Below are positions 54,226 to 63,035 of a stretch of 64,000 nt of DNA, in pieces. The position numbers were made by a program, and so were the translations under genes. Positions within the stretch are counted from its first letter, which is position 1. Each line of letters opens with the position of its first letter. The stretch comes from Streptomyces chartreusis NRRL 3882 (GTDB lineage Bacteria; Actinomycetota; Actinomycetes; Streptomycetales; Streptomycetaceae). Below the pieces are notes generated by a model. The model was not told the DNA's origin, did no database searches, and worked only from the letters and a program-made list of their open reading frames with translations. The stretch lies in assembly GCF_900236475.1 (NCBI RefSeq), contig NZ_LT963352.1:186001-250000 (forward strand), read 5' to 3'.

Positions 54226-55398
54226 TCACCGATCAGCGGCCAGCACTGCCGCGAGGCCCTCTTGCAGATCTTTGACGAAATACTCGGGAACCTCCAGCGA
54301 CGGGAAATGTCCCCCGCTTTCGGGCGACCTCCATCGGACGATCTGCCGGTACCGCTCCTGTGCCCAGGGGCGCGGACACTTCTCGACGTCGCGGGGATAC
54401 ATGGTGAGTGCCGACGGGACGTCGACTCGAAGTTCGGGGTCGAGCGAGTTGTGGCTTTCGTAGTAAATGCGGGCGGCCGATGCGCCGGTCCGCGTCAGCC
54501 AATACAGGGTGACGTCGTCGAGAACGCGGTCCCTGGAAATCGTCTCGAACGGGCTGTCTTCGGTGTCCGACCACTCCGCGAACTTGTCGAGGATCCACGC
54601 AAGAAGCCCGACCGGTGAGTCGACGAGCGAGTAGCCGATGGTCTGCGGTCGGGTCGCCTGCTGCTTCGCGTACGCCGCGCGGTGGCGCCAGAAATCGCGG
54701 GTTTCCTCGGTCCACTCGCGTTCCACCGCCGTCAGCCCGTCCGTTGTCAATCCGGGCGGTCCCTCCGCGAACGTCGTGTGGATGCCGAGAACGTGCGCCG
54801 GGAACCTGCCGCCGAGAACCGTGGTGATATTGCCTCCCCAGTCACCGCCGTGGGCTGCGAACCTGTTGTAGCCGAGCCTTCCCATCAGTTCCACCCATGC
54901 GGCCGCGATCTTTTCGGTGCCCCACCCGGTGGTGGCCGGCTTGTCGCTGTAACCGAAGCCTGGTAGCGACGGGACCACGACGTGGAACGCCGGCGCGTCT
55001 GCATCTTTCGGATCTGCCAGCTCGTCCACTACGTCGATGAACCGAGCAATGCTGTCCGGCCAGCCGTGCGTCAAGATCAGAGGAGTGGCATCCGGGCGCG
55101 CGGATCGGCGGTGCAGGAAGTGGATTCCCAGATCATCGATGGTCGTGCGGAACTGGCCGATGCGGTTGAGGCGCGCTTCGAACGACCGCCAGTCGTACCC
55201 GGTGCGCCAGTAGTCCACGACATCGACGAGGTCGGCGAGAGGAACGCCCTGATCCCATCGGCGAGGGTCTGGCGCGGCGCGATAGACCGTCTCGGCCTCC
55301 GGTAGTCGCGCCGCGGCCAGTCGCGCGCGCAGTTCGTCGAGGTCGGCGTCAGTTGCGTGGGCTTCAAATGCTTGCACGTCGCTGGTCGGACGGGGCAT
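54226..55398 (-). CDS. Epoxide hydrolase (EHN-type alpha/beta hydrolase)
   Basis: A 390-residue microsomal-type epoxide hydrolase. The N-terminal lid domain (DADLDELRARLAAARLPEAE, YWRTGYDWRSFEARLNRIGQ) precedes the alpha/beta core with the oxyanion block LILTHGWPDSIARF, nucleophile Asp in AAHGGDWGGNITT and catalytic His in GGHFPSLEVP. It would open epoxides to diols in the cytoplasm. ATG behind AGGAGGTCCC. It is divergent from the CGNR regulator, and three phased operators lie between them. Confidence 0.92.
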   Translation of the reverse strand: MPRPTSDVQAFEAHATDADLDELRARLAAARLPEAETVYRAAPDPRRWDQGVPLADLVDVVDYWRTGYDWRSFEARLNRIGQFRTTIDDLGIHFLHRRSARPDATPLILTHGWPDSIARFIDVVDELADPKDADAPAFHVVVPSLPGFGYSDKPATTGWGTEKIAAAWVELMGRLGYNRFAAHGGDWGGNITTVLGGRFPAHVLGIHTTFAEGPPGLTTDGLTAVEREWTEETRDFWRHRAAYAKQQATRPQTIGYSLVDSPVGLLAWILDKFAEWSDTEDSPFETISRDRVLDDVTLYWLTRTGASAARIYYESHNSLDPELRVDVPSALTMYPRDVEKCPRPWAQERYRQIVRWRSPESGGHFPSLEVPEYFVKDLQEGLAAVLAADR

Positions 55399-55419
55399 GG
55401 GACCTCCTGGCCATCGCGG

Positions 55420-55499
55420 AACCGGCTACGACCTTTCGCGAACCGGCTAAGACGGTTCTAGCGTGTCTTCATGCCGACGCGCAACCAGCTAAGGTGGTT
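55420..55499. promoter_or_regulatory. Three phased AACC-x9-GGTT operators between epoxide hydrolase and CGNR gene
   Basis: The 17-mers AACCGGCTACGACCTTT (55420), AACCGGCTAAGACGGTT (55441) and AACCAGCTAAGGTGGTT (55483) start 21 and 42 bp apart, whole numbers of helical turns, so the same DNA face is presented. The last ends three bases before the CGNR ATG and contains a -10-like TAAGGT (55490-55495), implying a leaderless mRNA blocked when the site is filled. Confidence 0.75.
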
Positions 55500-55501
55500 C
55501 C

Positions 55502-56077
55502 ATGCGTGCTGGATTCCCTGACTTCCGCCTCGGCAATGTGCTGGCGACCAGCTTCACGGGCACTCTGTCGGAGCGTCACGGCAACGCCGTGGAGCGCATT
55601 CCCACGCCACACCGACTCGTCGACTGGCTGGCAGTGAACGGCCTCGCCGTGGACTCCTGCACCACTGCGCAGCTCGACCTCGCTCGGGAACTGAGGGAGT
55701 CGATTCACGCCGCTGCGACAGCGGCCGCGATCCAGGATCCTCTCCCGGCATCTGCGGTCCAGGTCATCAATGACTGCAGCACTCAGGGTCGGGCCGCGGC
55801 TGTCCTGACGCCGGAGGGTAAGCGGCGATGGCGGCTCAGCTCAGATTCCTGCGTGGAAGATGCCCTCAGCGTGATCGCCGCCGACGCGATCAGCATCATC
55901 GCGGGCGAACGAGACGGAAAACTGGCCTTGTGCGCTTCACCAACCTGCCAAGCCGCCTTCTTCGACACCAGCCGAAGTCGCACCCGCAAATGGTGTGACA
56001 TGAACACGTGCGGGAATCGCCAGAAGAAGGCGCGCTTCAATGCCAACCATCGAAAAAGCCCCAGATCAGCGGAGTGA
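55502..56077 (+). CDS. CGNR zinc-finger / ABATE-domain regulator
   Basis: A 191-residue actinobacterial transcription factor. The N-terminal ABATE-type stress-sensing domain starts FPDFRLGNVLATSFTGTLSE and contains RIPTPHRLVDWLAVNGL. The C-terminal zinc finger LCASPTCQAAFFDTSRSR then RKWCDMNTCGNRQKKARF has C-x4-C...C-x4-C and the CGNR signature, and binds DNA. The ATG has no ribosome site. It is divergent from the epoxide hydrolase and very probably regulates it and itself through the three operators. Confidence 0.92.
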   Translation: MRAGFPDFRLGNVLATSFTGTLSERHGNAVERIPTPHRLVDWLAVNGLAVDSCTTAQLDLARELRESIHAAATAAAIQDPLPASAVQVINDCSTQGRAAAVLTPEGKRRWRLSSDSCVEDALSVIAADAISIIAGERDGKLALCASPTCQAAFFDTSRSRTRKWCDMNTCGNRQKKARFNANHRKSPRSAE

Positions 56078-56535
56078 TCGTACCTCAGTACATCCAAGTG
56101 GGACCCACGTCACGCGGCGGCTGGCGCATGAGCCGTTCGGCCACCGCCCCACGACGCTGCTGCACCGCGGGCGAAGGTCTCCCGGGGCGGGCTGGAGTGG
56201 GCACCGCAGGGCGGTGAGGTCGATCAACTCACCGTTAGTCGCGTCGCAGCAGGGCTGGGGGGCCTGGCATACCGCGAACAGCGCGACCTTCGCCGAGGCA
56301 AGCGACGTCCGATCGATGGCCCTCACCGCATGCCTGGTGGCCCATCAGGTTTGGCGACAAGTACGCATGGTGATCATCGATCCCATCCCCATTCGACGTT
56401 CTTGCCTTCTTCGGCCGCCCCGTACCAGCAGCGGCCGATTGAAGCGATCACCGGGCGCCTCGAGCACCTCCGCCGCTCCGCCCGGGGACAGCCCCCGGCG
56501 GGCTGTTTGGAGCCGCCGCCATCGGCCGCCGGGGG
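56078..56535. other. 458-bp gap
   Basis: No coding region is supported on either strand. The codon-position pattern is weak throughout and I recognise no conserved blocks. Confidence 0.4.
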
Positions 56536-57219
56536 TCAGTAGTCGACGCTCGGGTACCAGCCGCCGCGGCCCTGCGGGGTCAGGTCCAGGAGGTGCCAGA
56601 CAGGGGTCAGGAGGTCGATACCGCGCTCATCGACGTCGTCGGCCATGCGCGGGTGCGCGGAGTAGAAATGACGGACCGTGCCGTCGCCGTCGCGGGTGAA
56701 GACGGAGACGGTGGAGTCCTGTTCGCCGTCCTTGTCCTCACTGCCCAGGTCGTACTTGAACGTGCTGTCACCGCAACTCAGGAGCCGTAGCCGGTGCCAG
56801 CCGCGGTTGCGGGCGTGCTGTCGGAGGGTGGGCACGTCGGCGGCCGCGGCGATGGCGAAGTCGGCGTTCCGTGCAATGTGGTGGGCGATGCCGTTGAAGC
56901 CGTCGATCCAGAGAGTGCACATCGGGCAGGGGTCGGTCTGCGCCTTGCCGTACATGAAGTGGTAGACGATCAGCGGGCGGTCCATGGCCGTGAAGAGCTG
57001 ACTCAAGGCAACTTCGCGGACCGGTGTGTCGCCGGCGTCCAGATCGGCGGGGCCCTCGATGAAGACGTAATCGTCGACGGGTGGCCCCTGAGGGAGCGCC
57101 CGTCGCTGCGCCGCGACCTTCTCTCTGTGCCGCATGAGGTCGATCTCGGCCAAGCGCAGTTCCTCGCGAGCGGCGAGGTACTCCGCCGATTCGCCGGCCA
57201 GTCTGGTGTGCCGCAACAT
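56536..57219 (-). CDS. DUF899 thioredoxin-fold protein
   Basis: A 227-residue member of DUF899. It shows AAREELRLAEIDLMRHREKV, a VYHFMYGKAQTDPCPMCTLW block followed by IDGFNGIAHHIARNADFAIA, RNRGWHRLRLLSCGDSTFKY and VSVFTRDGDGTVRHFYSAHP. The PCPMC keeps the two Cys of the thioredoxin-like loop. Function is unknown. The ATG at 57219 has a perfect AGGAGG upstream. A second family member at 6600-7359 is frameshifted. Confidence 0.9.
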   Translation of the reverse strand: MLRHTRLAGESAEYLAAREELRLAEIDLMRHREKVAAQRRALPQGPPVDDYVFIEGPADLDAGDTPVREVALSQLFTAMDRPLIVYHFMYGKAQTDPCPMCTLWIDGFNGIAHHIARNADFAIAAAADVPTLRQHARNRGWHRLRLLSCGDSTFKYDLGSEDKDGEQDSTVSVFTRDGDGTVRHFYSAHPRMADDVDERGIDLLTPVWHLLDLTPQGRGGWYPSVDY

Positions 57220-57365
57220 CCCGTCCTCCTGGGCTGGCCATCCCCCGGCCTCGATCCGGATCACGTGCTCCCCGCTCCCGCGGTCCCGAACCGGCCCTTT
57301 CGAGTCTATGGCGGCTCCACGGTCGGCGACAGTTGAGCGAAGTGGGCCAACCGGTGGAGGTCCAC

Positions 57366-57629
57366 ATGCCCGCTCGAACCGGCCGCGGCGCTGCCGTCGC
57401 CGCGGTCCTTACCGCGACCCTGCTCGCAGCCGCTCCGCACGCCACGGCCCACTGCGGCTGCGAGGAGCACAAGACCTCCCCGCCCATCGCGGATGGCCCC
57501 TCGCCATCCGGCGGTGACATCCCCGAGGAGTTCATCGAACGCCTCGTCCGTCTCGCACTCCGCCTCGGACTCCCCGAGAACCGCGACGGCGGAGGCGGCG
57601 GAGGCGGCGGAGGCGGAGGCCCGGGCTGA
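57366..57629 (+). CDS. Small secreted protein with Gly-rich tail
   Basis: An 87-residue protein with signal peptide (RGAAVAAVLTATLLAAAPHA then TAHC). The mature part begins CGCEEHKTSPPIADGPSPSG, has one amphipathic helix IPEEFIERLVRLALRLGLP and ends with eleven Gly encoded by a GGAGGCGGC-type microsatellite. It has no recognised family. The ATG follows GGTGGAGG. The Gly tract can expand or contract by slippage. Confidence 0.7.
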   Translation: MPARTGRGAAVAAVLTATLLAAAPHATAHCGCEEHKTSPPIADGPSPSGGDIPEEFIERLVRLALRLGLPENRDGGGGGGGGGGGPG

Positions 57630-57654
57630 GCCTTGGGCGGCGGTACGGGAGCGG

Positions 57655-57925
57655 ATGATGGTTGCGCAGCGGCTGTGCCAGGCGATCAATGACCATGGCC
57701 TGGAGGCGTTCGTCGAGTGTTTCTGCCCCGACCACCGCAGTGAGCAGCCCGCCAGGTCCCCGACCTCAGGGCGGAACTGCTGGCCTCGGCTCACGCGGAC
57801 GGTACCGAGTGGTCGTAGTGGCGCTGGCACGGCACCCGCCAGGACAGCACTCTTTTTGAGATCCGCGGGGACAGCACCCTTTTTGAGATGCGCGGGGTCA
57901 TTGTCATGGGCTTGCAAGGCGAAAC
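57655..57925 (+). pseudogene. SnoaL/NTF2-like gene remnant
   Basis: MMVAQRLCQAINDHGLEAFV then ECFCPDHRSEQPAR is the start of a nuclear-transport-factor-2-like protein. After an internal deletion and frame changes come RAELLASAHADGTEWS, a stop, WRWHGTRQDSTLFE and MRGVIVMGLQGE. The gene has a deletion, a stop codon and a tandem duplication. Confidence 0.72.
57843..57896 (+). repeat. 27-bp tandem duplication in the NTF2 remnant
   Basis: GACAGCACTCTTTTTGAGAT (57843 onward) is followed at 57870 by a copy differing at two of 27 positions. A recent slip event in a dead gene. Confidence 0.85.
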
Positions 57926-58065
57926 GAGCAGCTGACGCTGCCGGGACGGTCGGGCCGATCCCGCAGATCAGCCGCTGGGGATCGCAGGCCACCCACGGAC
58001 GAAGTCCCCCTGCCGCTCCCCCAAAAGGAGGGCGTGAGTCCTTCCCCTCGGGATACGGTCCTGCC

Positions 58066-58722
58066 ATGTCCCGATCACCCGAGATTGATCTCTCCCCGTC
58101 CTCCGTCACCGCGGATGACCTCGATCTTGCCGTGCAGCTCGCTGTGGCGGTCCTGCGCAAGGCGCCCTCAGCCGCGTGGGACAGAAGGGCGGGTTCCCTG
58201 GAATGGGACTGCTGGGAGACCGTCGAGCACCTCAGCGACGACCTCTTCGCATACGCCGTGCAACTGGGCCCCAGGACACCGCCCTTGGCCGGCGAGGTGC
58301 CCTTCGTGTGGGAGAGCAGGCGGACCGGCGGCCCTGCGAACGCCGTTCACGCGGACCGTAAGGCGGGGCCCACCGGCTTGCTGCAGGTGCTGGAGGCCAG
58401 CGGCGCGCTGTTGGTCGCCATGGTGCGCACGACCTCTCCGGAGGTTCGCGCCTACCACGTCTTCGGCACATCCGACGCCGAGGGCTTCGCCGCGATGGGG
58501 ATCGTGGAGACCCTGGTGCACACGCACGACCTTGCCCAAGGGCTCGGGCTCGCCTGGGACCCGCCCGCAGATCTGTGCTCGCGGGTGCTCGCCCGGCTGT
58601 TTCCGGACGCACCGTCGTCCACCGACCCATGGCCCACCTTGCTGTGGGCCACCGGACGGGCCGAACTGCAGGAGCGCCCTCGTCTGACCACATGGCGGTG
58701 GGACGGCACGCCCCGGGCCTAG
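58066..58722 (+). CDS. Mycothiol-dependent maleylpyruvate isomerase-type (DinB-fold) protein
   Basis: A 218-residue protein of the four-helix MDMPI/DinB superfamily. It shows VTADDLDLAVQLAVAVLRKA, a SLEWDCWETVEHLSDDLFAY metal-site helix (W-x-x-x-E/H-x-x-H/D), VETLVHTHDLAQGLGLAWDP (the second His-containing helix) and a C-terminal LLWATGRAEL segment. The conserved H-x-H-D block probably binds a metal and mycothiol. The enzyme's substrate is not predictable. The ATG is weakly preceded by GGATACGG. Confidence 0.85.
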   Translation: MSRSPEIDLSPSSVTADDLDLAVQLAVAVLRKAPSAAWDRRAGSLEWDCWETVEHLSDDLFAYAVQLGPRTPPLAGEVPFVWESRRTGGPANAVHADRKAGPTGLLQVLEASGALLVAMVRTTSPEVRAYHVFGTSDAEGFAAMGIVETLVHTHDLAQGLGLAWDPPADLCSRVLARLFPDAPSSTDPWPTLLWATGRAELQERPRLTTWRWDGTPRA

Positions 58723-58797
58723 GCCAGGTGTCGCCGCCGGGAGGGTGGCCAGACCTCCGCTGAGAGCGGTCGCCATGCGCGGCATAGTGTGATCAAC

Positions 58798-59181
58798 ATG
58801 ATCGGACGCCTGTTCTCTCTCGTCATTGACTGTCCTGCCCCGTCTGAGCTCGCGAGCTTCTACGAGAGCCTGTTGTCGCTGCCGCGGGTGGAGGACTCGT
58901 CTGACTATGTGGTGCTCGCGGACACAACCGGCACGCAGACCGTGACCTTTCAGCGTGTCGGCGGTTTCCGGCCGCCCCAGTGGCCCGATCCCGATCGTCC
59001 GGCGCAGATGCACGTTGATGTGATGGTCGAGGACCTGGATGTTGCAGAGGCGAAGGTGCTCGCCCTGGGCGCCACGTTGCTCGAAGGGTCGGACAAGCCA
59101 ATCGGCTACCGCGTGTACGCCGACCCAGTTGGACACCCCTTCTGCCTCATCACATGCGAAAGCTTGACGCCCAGCAAGTAA
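58798..59181 (+). CDS. VOC-superfamily (glyoxalase-like) protein
   Basis: A 127-residue single VOC module beginning MIGRLFSLVIDCPAPSELAS, with FYESLLSLPRVEDSSDYVVL and HVDVMVEDLDVAEAKVLALG, ending DPVGHPFCLITCE. The layout matches glyoxalase/dioxygenase-type small proteins in actinomycetes. The ATG at 58798 is used; a GTG three codons earlier is equally possible. It stands alone. Confidence 0.85.
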   Translation: MIGRLFSLVIDCPAPSELASFYESLLSLPRVEDSSDYVVLADTTGTQTVTFQRVGGFRPPQWPDPDRPAQMHVDVMVEDLDVAEAKVLALGATLLEGSDKPIGYRVYADPVGHPFCLITCESLTPSK

Positions 59182-59724
59182 CGGCGGCGACCACGCTGCC
59201 TGAGGGCATGCGAGCGACACCTTCATGTGAACCACCGCGCAATGCCCTGTAGAAGGCCGTGACCAGGCGGTAAGGCGCACCGCTGGCACGGGCCCATTCC
59301 CCCACTGAAACGGGGCAGGGCCCAGCCGCACCTATGCTCGCCGTCTGTGCCACCGTCGGCGCGGTGCTGACGAGCGGCGGTAAGGAGGCGCCCTCCCGAT
59401 CCCGCGCGCACCCCGCCTGCCGCCTCCACTCCGGTCACCGGGCAGCCCGCGACCGCCGCTTCACCACCCGCTACCTTCGCACCGGCGCCGGAGGACGGCC
59501 ACGACGAGGAACCCTCTGCGCGTTGGGCCCTTCGTGATCGAGTCGGGCGAGGTGGTGGCGACGATGGTGAGCTTGCCGGTCTGGACGGCGGTCAGTCGGT
59601 GCGTGCACCCCCTGGCCGGAGGGGTGCACGCGCTCGCGTCACCAGGACGGGGGACCGACGGTGCCGGTCCGCTGGTGGGTGACCCTCCTGTCACCGGGCC
59701 CGGCGGAGGCTCCCGGTGCAGGCA
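59182..59724. other. 543-bp gap containing a terminator
   Basis: No gene is supported. The only clear structure is the hairpin at 59601-59631 listed separately. Confidence 0.5.
59601..59631 (-). terminator. Perfect 11-bp hairpin downstream of the DUF4232-type gene
   Basis: The arms GCGTGCACCCC (59601-59611) and GGGGTGCACGC (59621-59631) enclose a 9-base loop, about 94 bp past the stop of the secreted protein on the minus strand. Confidence 0.7.
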
Positions 59725-60246
59725 TCAGCCGGAGAAGGGAACGGCGTCGGCGGGGTCGGCGTGCCAGTTGGTGGCGATGGGCCTGTCGACCGTGGCCGTG
59801 TCGGGCAGGTCGAGGGTGATGGTGTTGGCCTCGTCGCCCGCGATGGAGAGGTGGAGCAGTTCGAACTGCTTGCCGTAGTCGTTGTCGGTGGTCTTCGGAT
59901 TGATGCCGGCGTAGGCGGCGGTGGAGCCGGAGAGAAGGACATCCTCGCTGACGGCATGCTCGGCCGCCGACACCGCGGTGTCGGGGGTGTAGCCGAAGGA
60001 CGCGGAGGGGAACACTCCCTTCAGGTGGCAGGTGACACCGGACTTGGCCTTGGCAGTGACGAGGTAGTAGCCACCCGCCTGCGTCTTCGAGCTGACCTTG
60101 AACGTCAGATCGTTGGTCTTGCAGGCCCGCACGGTGGTGCTCCGGCTATCGGCCGCCGCATTCGCGGTGGCGGTGGCGGCCAGGGCCACGGACGCGAGGG
60201 CGACCAGGGCGAGACGGGCAGAGCGGGCGGCGAAGAGGGATCGCAT
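59725..60246 (-). CDS. Secreted DUF4232-type protein
   Basis: A 173-residue secreted protein. The signal peptide MRSLFAARSARLALVALASV then ALAATATANAAAD ends at about residue 33. The mature part shows VRACKTNDLTFKVSSKTQAG, GYYLVTAKAKSGVTCHLKGV (two Cys that can pair) and QFELLHLSIAGDEANTITLD. This resembles the streptomycete DUF4232 beta-sandwich proteins of unknown function. The ATG has GGAG upstream. Confidence 0.78.
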   Translation of the reverse strand: MRSLFAARSARLALVALASVALAATATANAAADSRSTTVRACKTNDLTFKVSSKTQAGGYYLVTAKAKSGVTCHLKGVFPSASFGYTPDTAVSAAEHAVSEDVLLSGSTAAYAGINPKTTDNDYGKQFELLHLSIAGDEANTITLDLPDTATVDRPIATNWHADPADAVPFSG

Positions 60247-60911
60247 CGAGATCTCCATGGTGCTGAAGTGGTCGTCCAGCGAACTGCTTGGACGACCGAA
60301 GCTTGTTCCGCCATCCGTCCCGCCCACCACACAAGACGCTCACTATGGGACGCCGGAACGCTGGAACGGGCACTGACCAGCACAGACGCCGACGGCCTGG
60401 AACGGGGTGCCGGGACACGGACACGGGGAGCCGCTGATCCCGTGAGCGGGCCTGTGCCAGGTGCCGGCGCCCCCGCAATCCGGGGAGAGCGAGTCTGAAG
60501 CCGACCGTGATGCAGCGAAGCGCGGGTCCACGCCCCCGGCCGGGGTTCGACGCCTGCCACCGAACTTCACACCGTCGACCGGCGCGCGTCAGCAACGGGA
60601 CATACAGAAGCTCACGGCCGGACGACCGTGGCCATGTGGTGTGGGCAAGGCGGTAGGGCTCGGTCCAAATCTGGATGACTGCGAGGAAGCCCTGCGTGGT
60701 GGCCTCGGTGCCCAGGACTCGCAGGCGGTCTGACTCACGATCGATCGATGCAGGACAAGCCTCAGGGCCTGGAATTTGCCGCGAACATCCGCCGCCAGGC
60801 CCGTGATCCCCCGGTGGCTGATGACCACGGCACGAGTCGCGTCCCCCACCACACCTTCGTAATCAACGATCAGGGAGCTCCTCGTCGTACCGCCAACGAT
60901 GCACGACCTCG
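60247..60911. other. 665-bp gap
   Basis: No supported gene on either strand. Near 60770-60850 the minus strand reads GDATRAVVISHRGITGLAAD, which may be a transposase scrap, but I cannot place it in a family. Confidence 0.4.
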
Positions 60912-61433
60912 TCAGGCGGCATCGTGGATGACGAGCTTGAACTCGGCGAGGGTGAGAAGGCGCGGGTTGGCGTCGTTGTGCGTGACACGGAGCGCGACTG
61001 GGGTGCCCGGGTCGATGAAGACGCCGTGGTTCTTGACGTAGAACTGGCCGCCGGGCGTCGGCGTGCGGTGCTCGGTCGCCGTGGTGTCGTTGGGGTTGGG
61101 CGTCAGGCCCAGCGGGTCACGTACGTACTGGTCGCGCAGCTCGCTGTAGCCGCCCATGCCGCTGGCGGCCTCCCACTGGATCATCGCGTGCAGGTGGCCC
61201 CAGCCGGCTTTGGACGGCCAGATCAGGCCGCTGCGGTCGTCTGTCGCCCAGTCACTCACCACGTAGCCGTCCGGCTGGACGGCCTGGTGCATCTCGAATG
61301 GGTCCTTCGACTCCGCCACGCCGAAGGGGAAACGGACGATCTTGTACGCGGTCCCCGGCGCGATCAGCTGCGGCGTATCGACCTTGAGAGAGCAGACCTG
61401 CACGCCGGGCACAACGCCACCATCCGTAGCCAT
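60912..61433 (-). CDS. Conserved hypothetical protein, beta-rich
   Basis: A 173-residue cytoplasmic protein without signal peptide. It reads VQVCSLKVDTPQLIAPGTAY, KIVRFPFGVAESKDPFEMHQ, DRSGLIWPSKAGWGHLHAMI and VTHNDANPRLLTLAEFKLVI. The strong Gly/Pro turns and alternating hydrophobics suggest a beta-sandwich. I believe similar proteins occur in other streptomycetes but know no function. It is isolated between gene-free stretches. An ATG start without a strong ribosome site. Confidence 0.7.
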   Translation of the reverse strand: MATDGGVVPGVQVCSLKVDTPQLIAPGTAYKIVRFPFGVAESKDPFEMHQAVQPDGYVVSDWATDDRSGLIWPSKAGWGHLHAMIQWEAASGMGGYSELRDQYVRDPLGLTPNPNDTTATEHRTPTPGGQFYVKNHGVFIDPGTPVALRVTHNDANPRLLTLAEFKLVIHDAA

Positions 61434-61807
61434 GGTTCAGCACTGCCCGCCGCCGGCCGGCGCCATGCCCACGCCGTCGTCCCGTGATGCGCCATACCCT
61501 TCCGATTCAGGAGCCCGGCCAGCGGCCCAACAGCTCCGAAAGCGTGGTCGTCCTGGTGAGATAACCCGACCCTTGTGAACAAGGGTCGGTACAGCCCAAG
61601 GCTTGCCGTTCCATGGCCCCCAGATGTGCGCGCGTATCTCTGGTCGGCCGACGCCCCTTCGGGGTGGCGGTGCCTGCGAGTCGGGACCCTCGCCCCCGTG
61701 CGGGTTGTCTTTGCGGATGGACACGGCGCCCTCGCCACCGCACGTCAGAGGTCTGGCGCAGATCGGCTGGGGAATCGCTTGGCAGTGCTCGGCGGAGAGA
61801 TCATCAT
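61434..61807. other. 374-bp gap with a hairpin
   Basis: No gene is supported. The perfect hairpin CCGACCCTTG-tgaa-CAAGGGTCGG lies at 61566-61589 and could end transcripts entering from either side. Confidence 0.5.
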
Positions 61808-62350
61808 GTGGGGATGTCTGAGAACCGATCCACTGTGGCAAGGGCTGTGGTGCGGCTTGCCCAGTACACGAAGGCGGACCAGGAGGAGATCCTGGGCAAC
61901 AGCGATGATCCCTTCGGTGTCGCCTGGACCGGTCTGAGCTGGCTGCCGAAAGAAGAGCACTTCGGCATCAGGCACGACGGCCGACTCGTGGCACATGCCG
62001 GCTTGCTGCGACTGCCTGTCACGATCGGCGACGCCGAGACAGAGGTGGTGGGCGTCGGCGGAGTGGCCGTCGCACCCGGCATGCAAGGTCAGGGGCTGGC
62101 GCGGCTCGTCGTCGCAACCGCACTGGAGCACGCCCGCACGATGGGTCCTCAGCATGCACTCCTCTTCTGCCGTCCTCCCCTCGTGTCCCTCTACCAGCGC
62201 CTCGGATGGCACCCGCTCGACGAGGAGGTACTCGTCGAACAACCCGAAGCCCGCCTGGTGACCATGCCGCTCCGGACCATGGTGACGCCCCTGCGCGACG
62301 ACGCCCGCTGGCCCTCAGGGCCGGTACGGCTGCTCTCGCTCCCTATGTGA
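61808..62350 (+). CDS. GNAT-family N-acetyltransferase
   Basis: A 180-residue acetyltransferase. The central strand and acetyl-CoA loop read VVGVGGVAVAPGMQGQGLAR then LVVATALEHARTMG, with the Q-G-Q-G-L-A pyrophosphate-binding turn, followed by HALLFCRPPLVSLYQRLGWH. The GTG at 61808 was chosen because GGAGAG lies eight bases upstream; the ATG at 61814 is the alternative. The acetyl acceptor is unknown. Confidence 0.88.
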   Translation: MGMSENRSTVARAVVRLAQYTKADQEEILGNSDDPFGVAWTGLSWLPKEEHFGIRHDGRLVAHAGLLRLPVTIGDAETEVVGVGGVAVAPGMQGQGLARLVVATALEHARTMGPQHALLFCRPPLVSLYQRLGWHPLDEEVLVEQPEARLVTMPLRTMVTPLRDDARWPSGPVRLLSLPM

Positions 62351-62429
62351 CGAGCCCGGCACCGCCGTCCGCCAAGATGAAGGACAATCCTGCGGCTATC
62401 TTGAGCCGCCACGCGGATCGAGGGGAGAC

Positions 62430-63035
62430 GAACCGGACCGACTGCAGGTCGTGGTCGAGGTCGACTGCGGCGCCCGTCGTTCCGGGGCCCCGCCCGAGCT
62501 TGCGGGCGACCTCGCACTCGCCGCCCGCAAGCGCGGCCTGGTGCCGGTGGGCGTCTTCACGTATCCAGGTCACGGCAGTTCCGGCCGGGACGCTCGCGAG
62601 CGCGCCGCGCAGGACCAGGATGCCGCGCTCACCACCGCCGTACGCAGCCTCGCCGGCGTCGGCATCACCGCAGCGGTGGTCAGCGCCGGTTCCACGCCCA
62701 CCGTCGAGTTCGCCACCAGCAGCGTGATCACCGAGATCCGTCCCGGCGAGTACGTCTTCTGCGACCTGAACAACACCCGGCTCGGCGCCTGCACGGACGA
62801 CCAGATCGCGCTGTTCGTCGCTGCCACCGTGGTCAGCGACTGGGTCCCCGACCAGCTCATCCTCGATGTAGGCACCAAGGCCCTCAGCCGCGAAGGCAGC
62901 CCCGAACTCGGCTACGGTCGGGTCCCCCGCACGAAGGCCGTCCTGTCCAAGCTCAACGAGTACCACGGATTCCTCGCATGTGCAGGCACGTCGCTGCAGC
63001 GGGGGCCGGTCGACGCCCGCGGGTTCCTCAGCTGA
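62430..63035 (+). pseudogene. D-threonine aldolase/DSD1-like gene, truncated at both ends
   Basis: LQVVVEVDCGARRSGAPPEL, GVFTYPGHGSSGRDARERAA, VSAGSTPTVEFATSSVITEI, RPGEYVFCDLNNTRLGACTD and LNEYHGFLACAGTSLQ are consecutive parts of an amino-acid deaminase/aldolase of the alanine-racemase fold. The N-terminal part with the PLP Lys and the C-terminal metal block (normally H-x-C-x-V) are absent, so it is a remnant. The sequence before 62430 and after 63035 does not continue the family. Confidence 0.7.
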
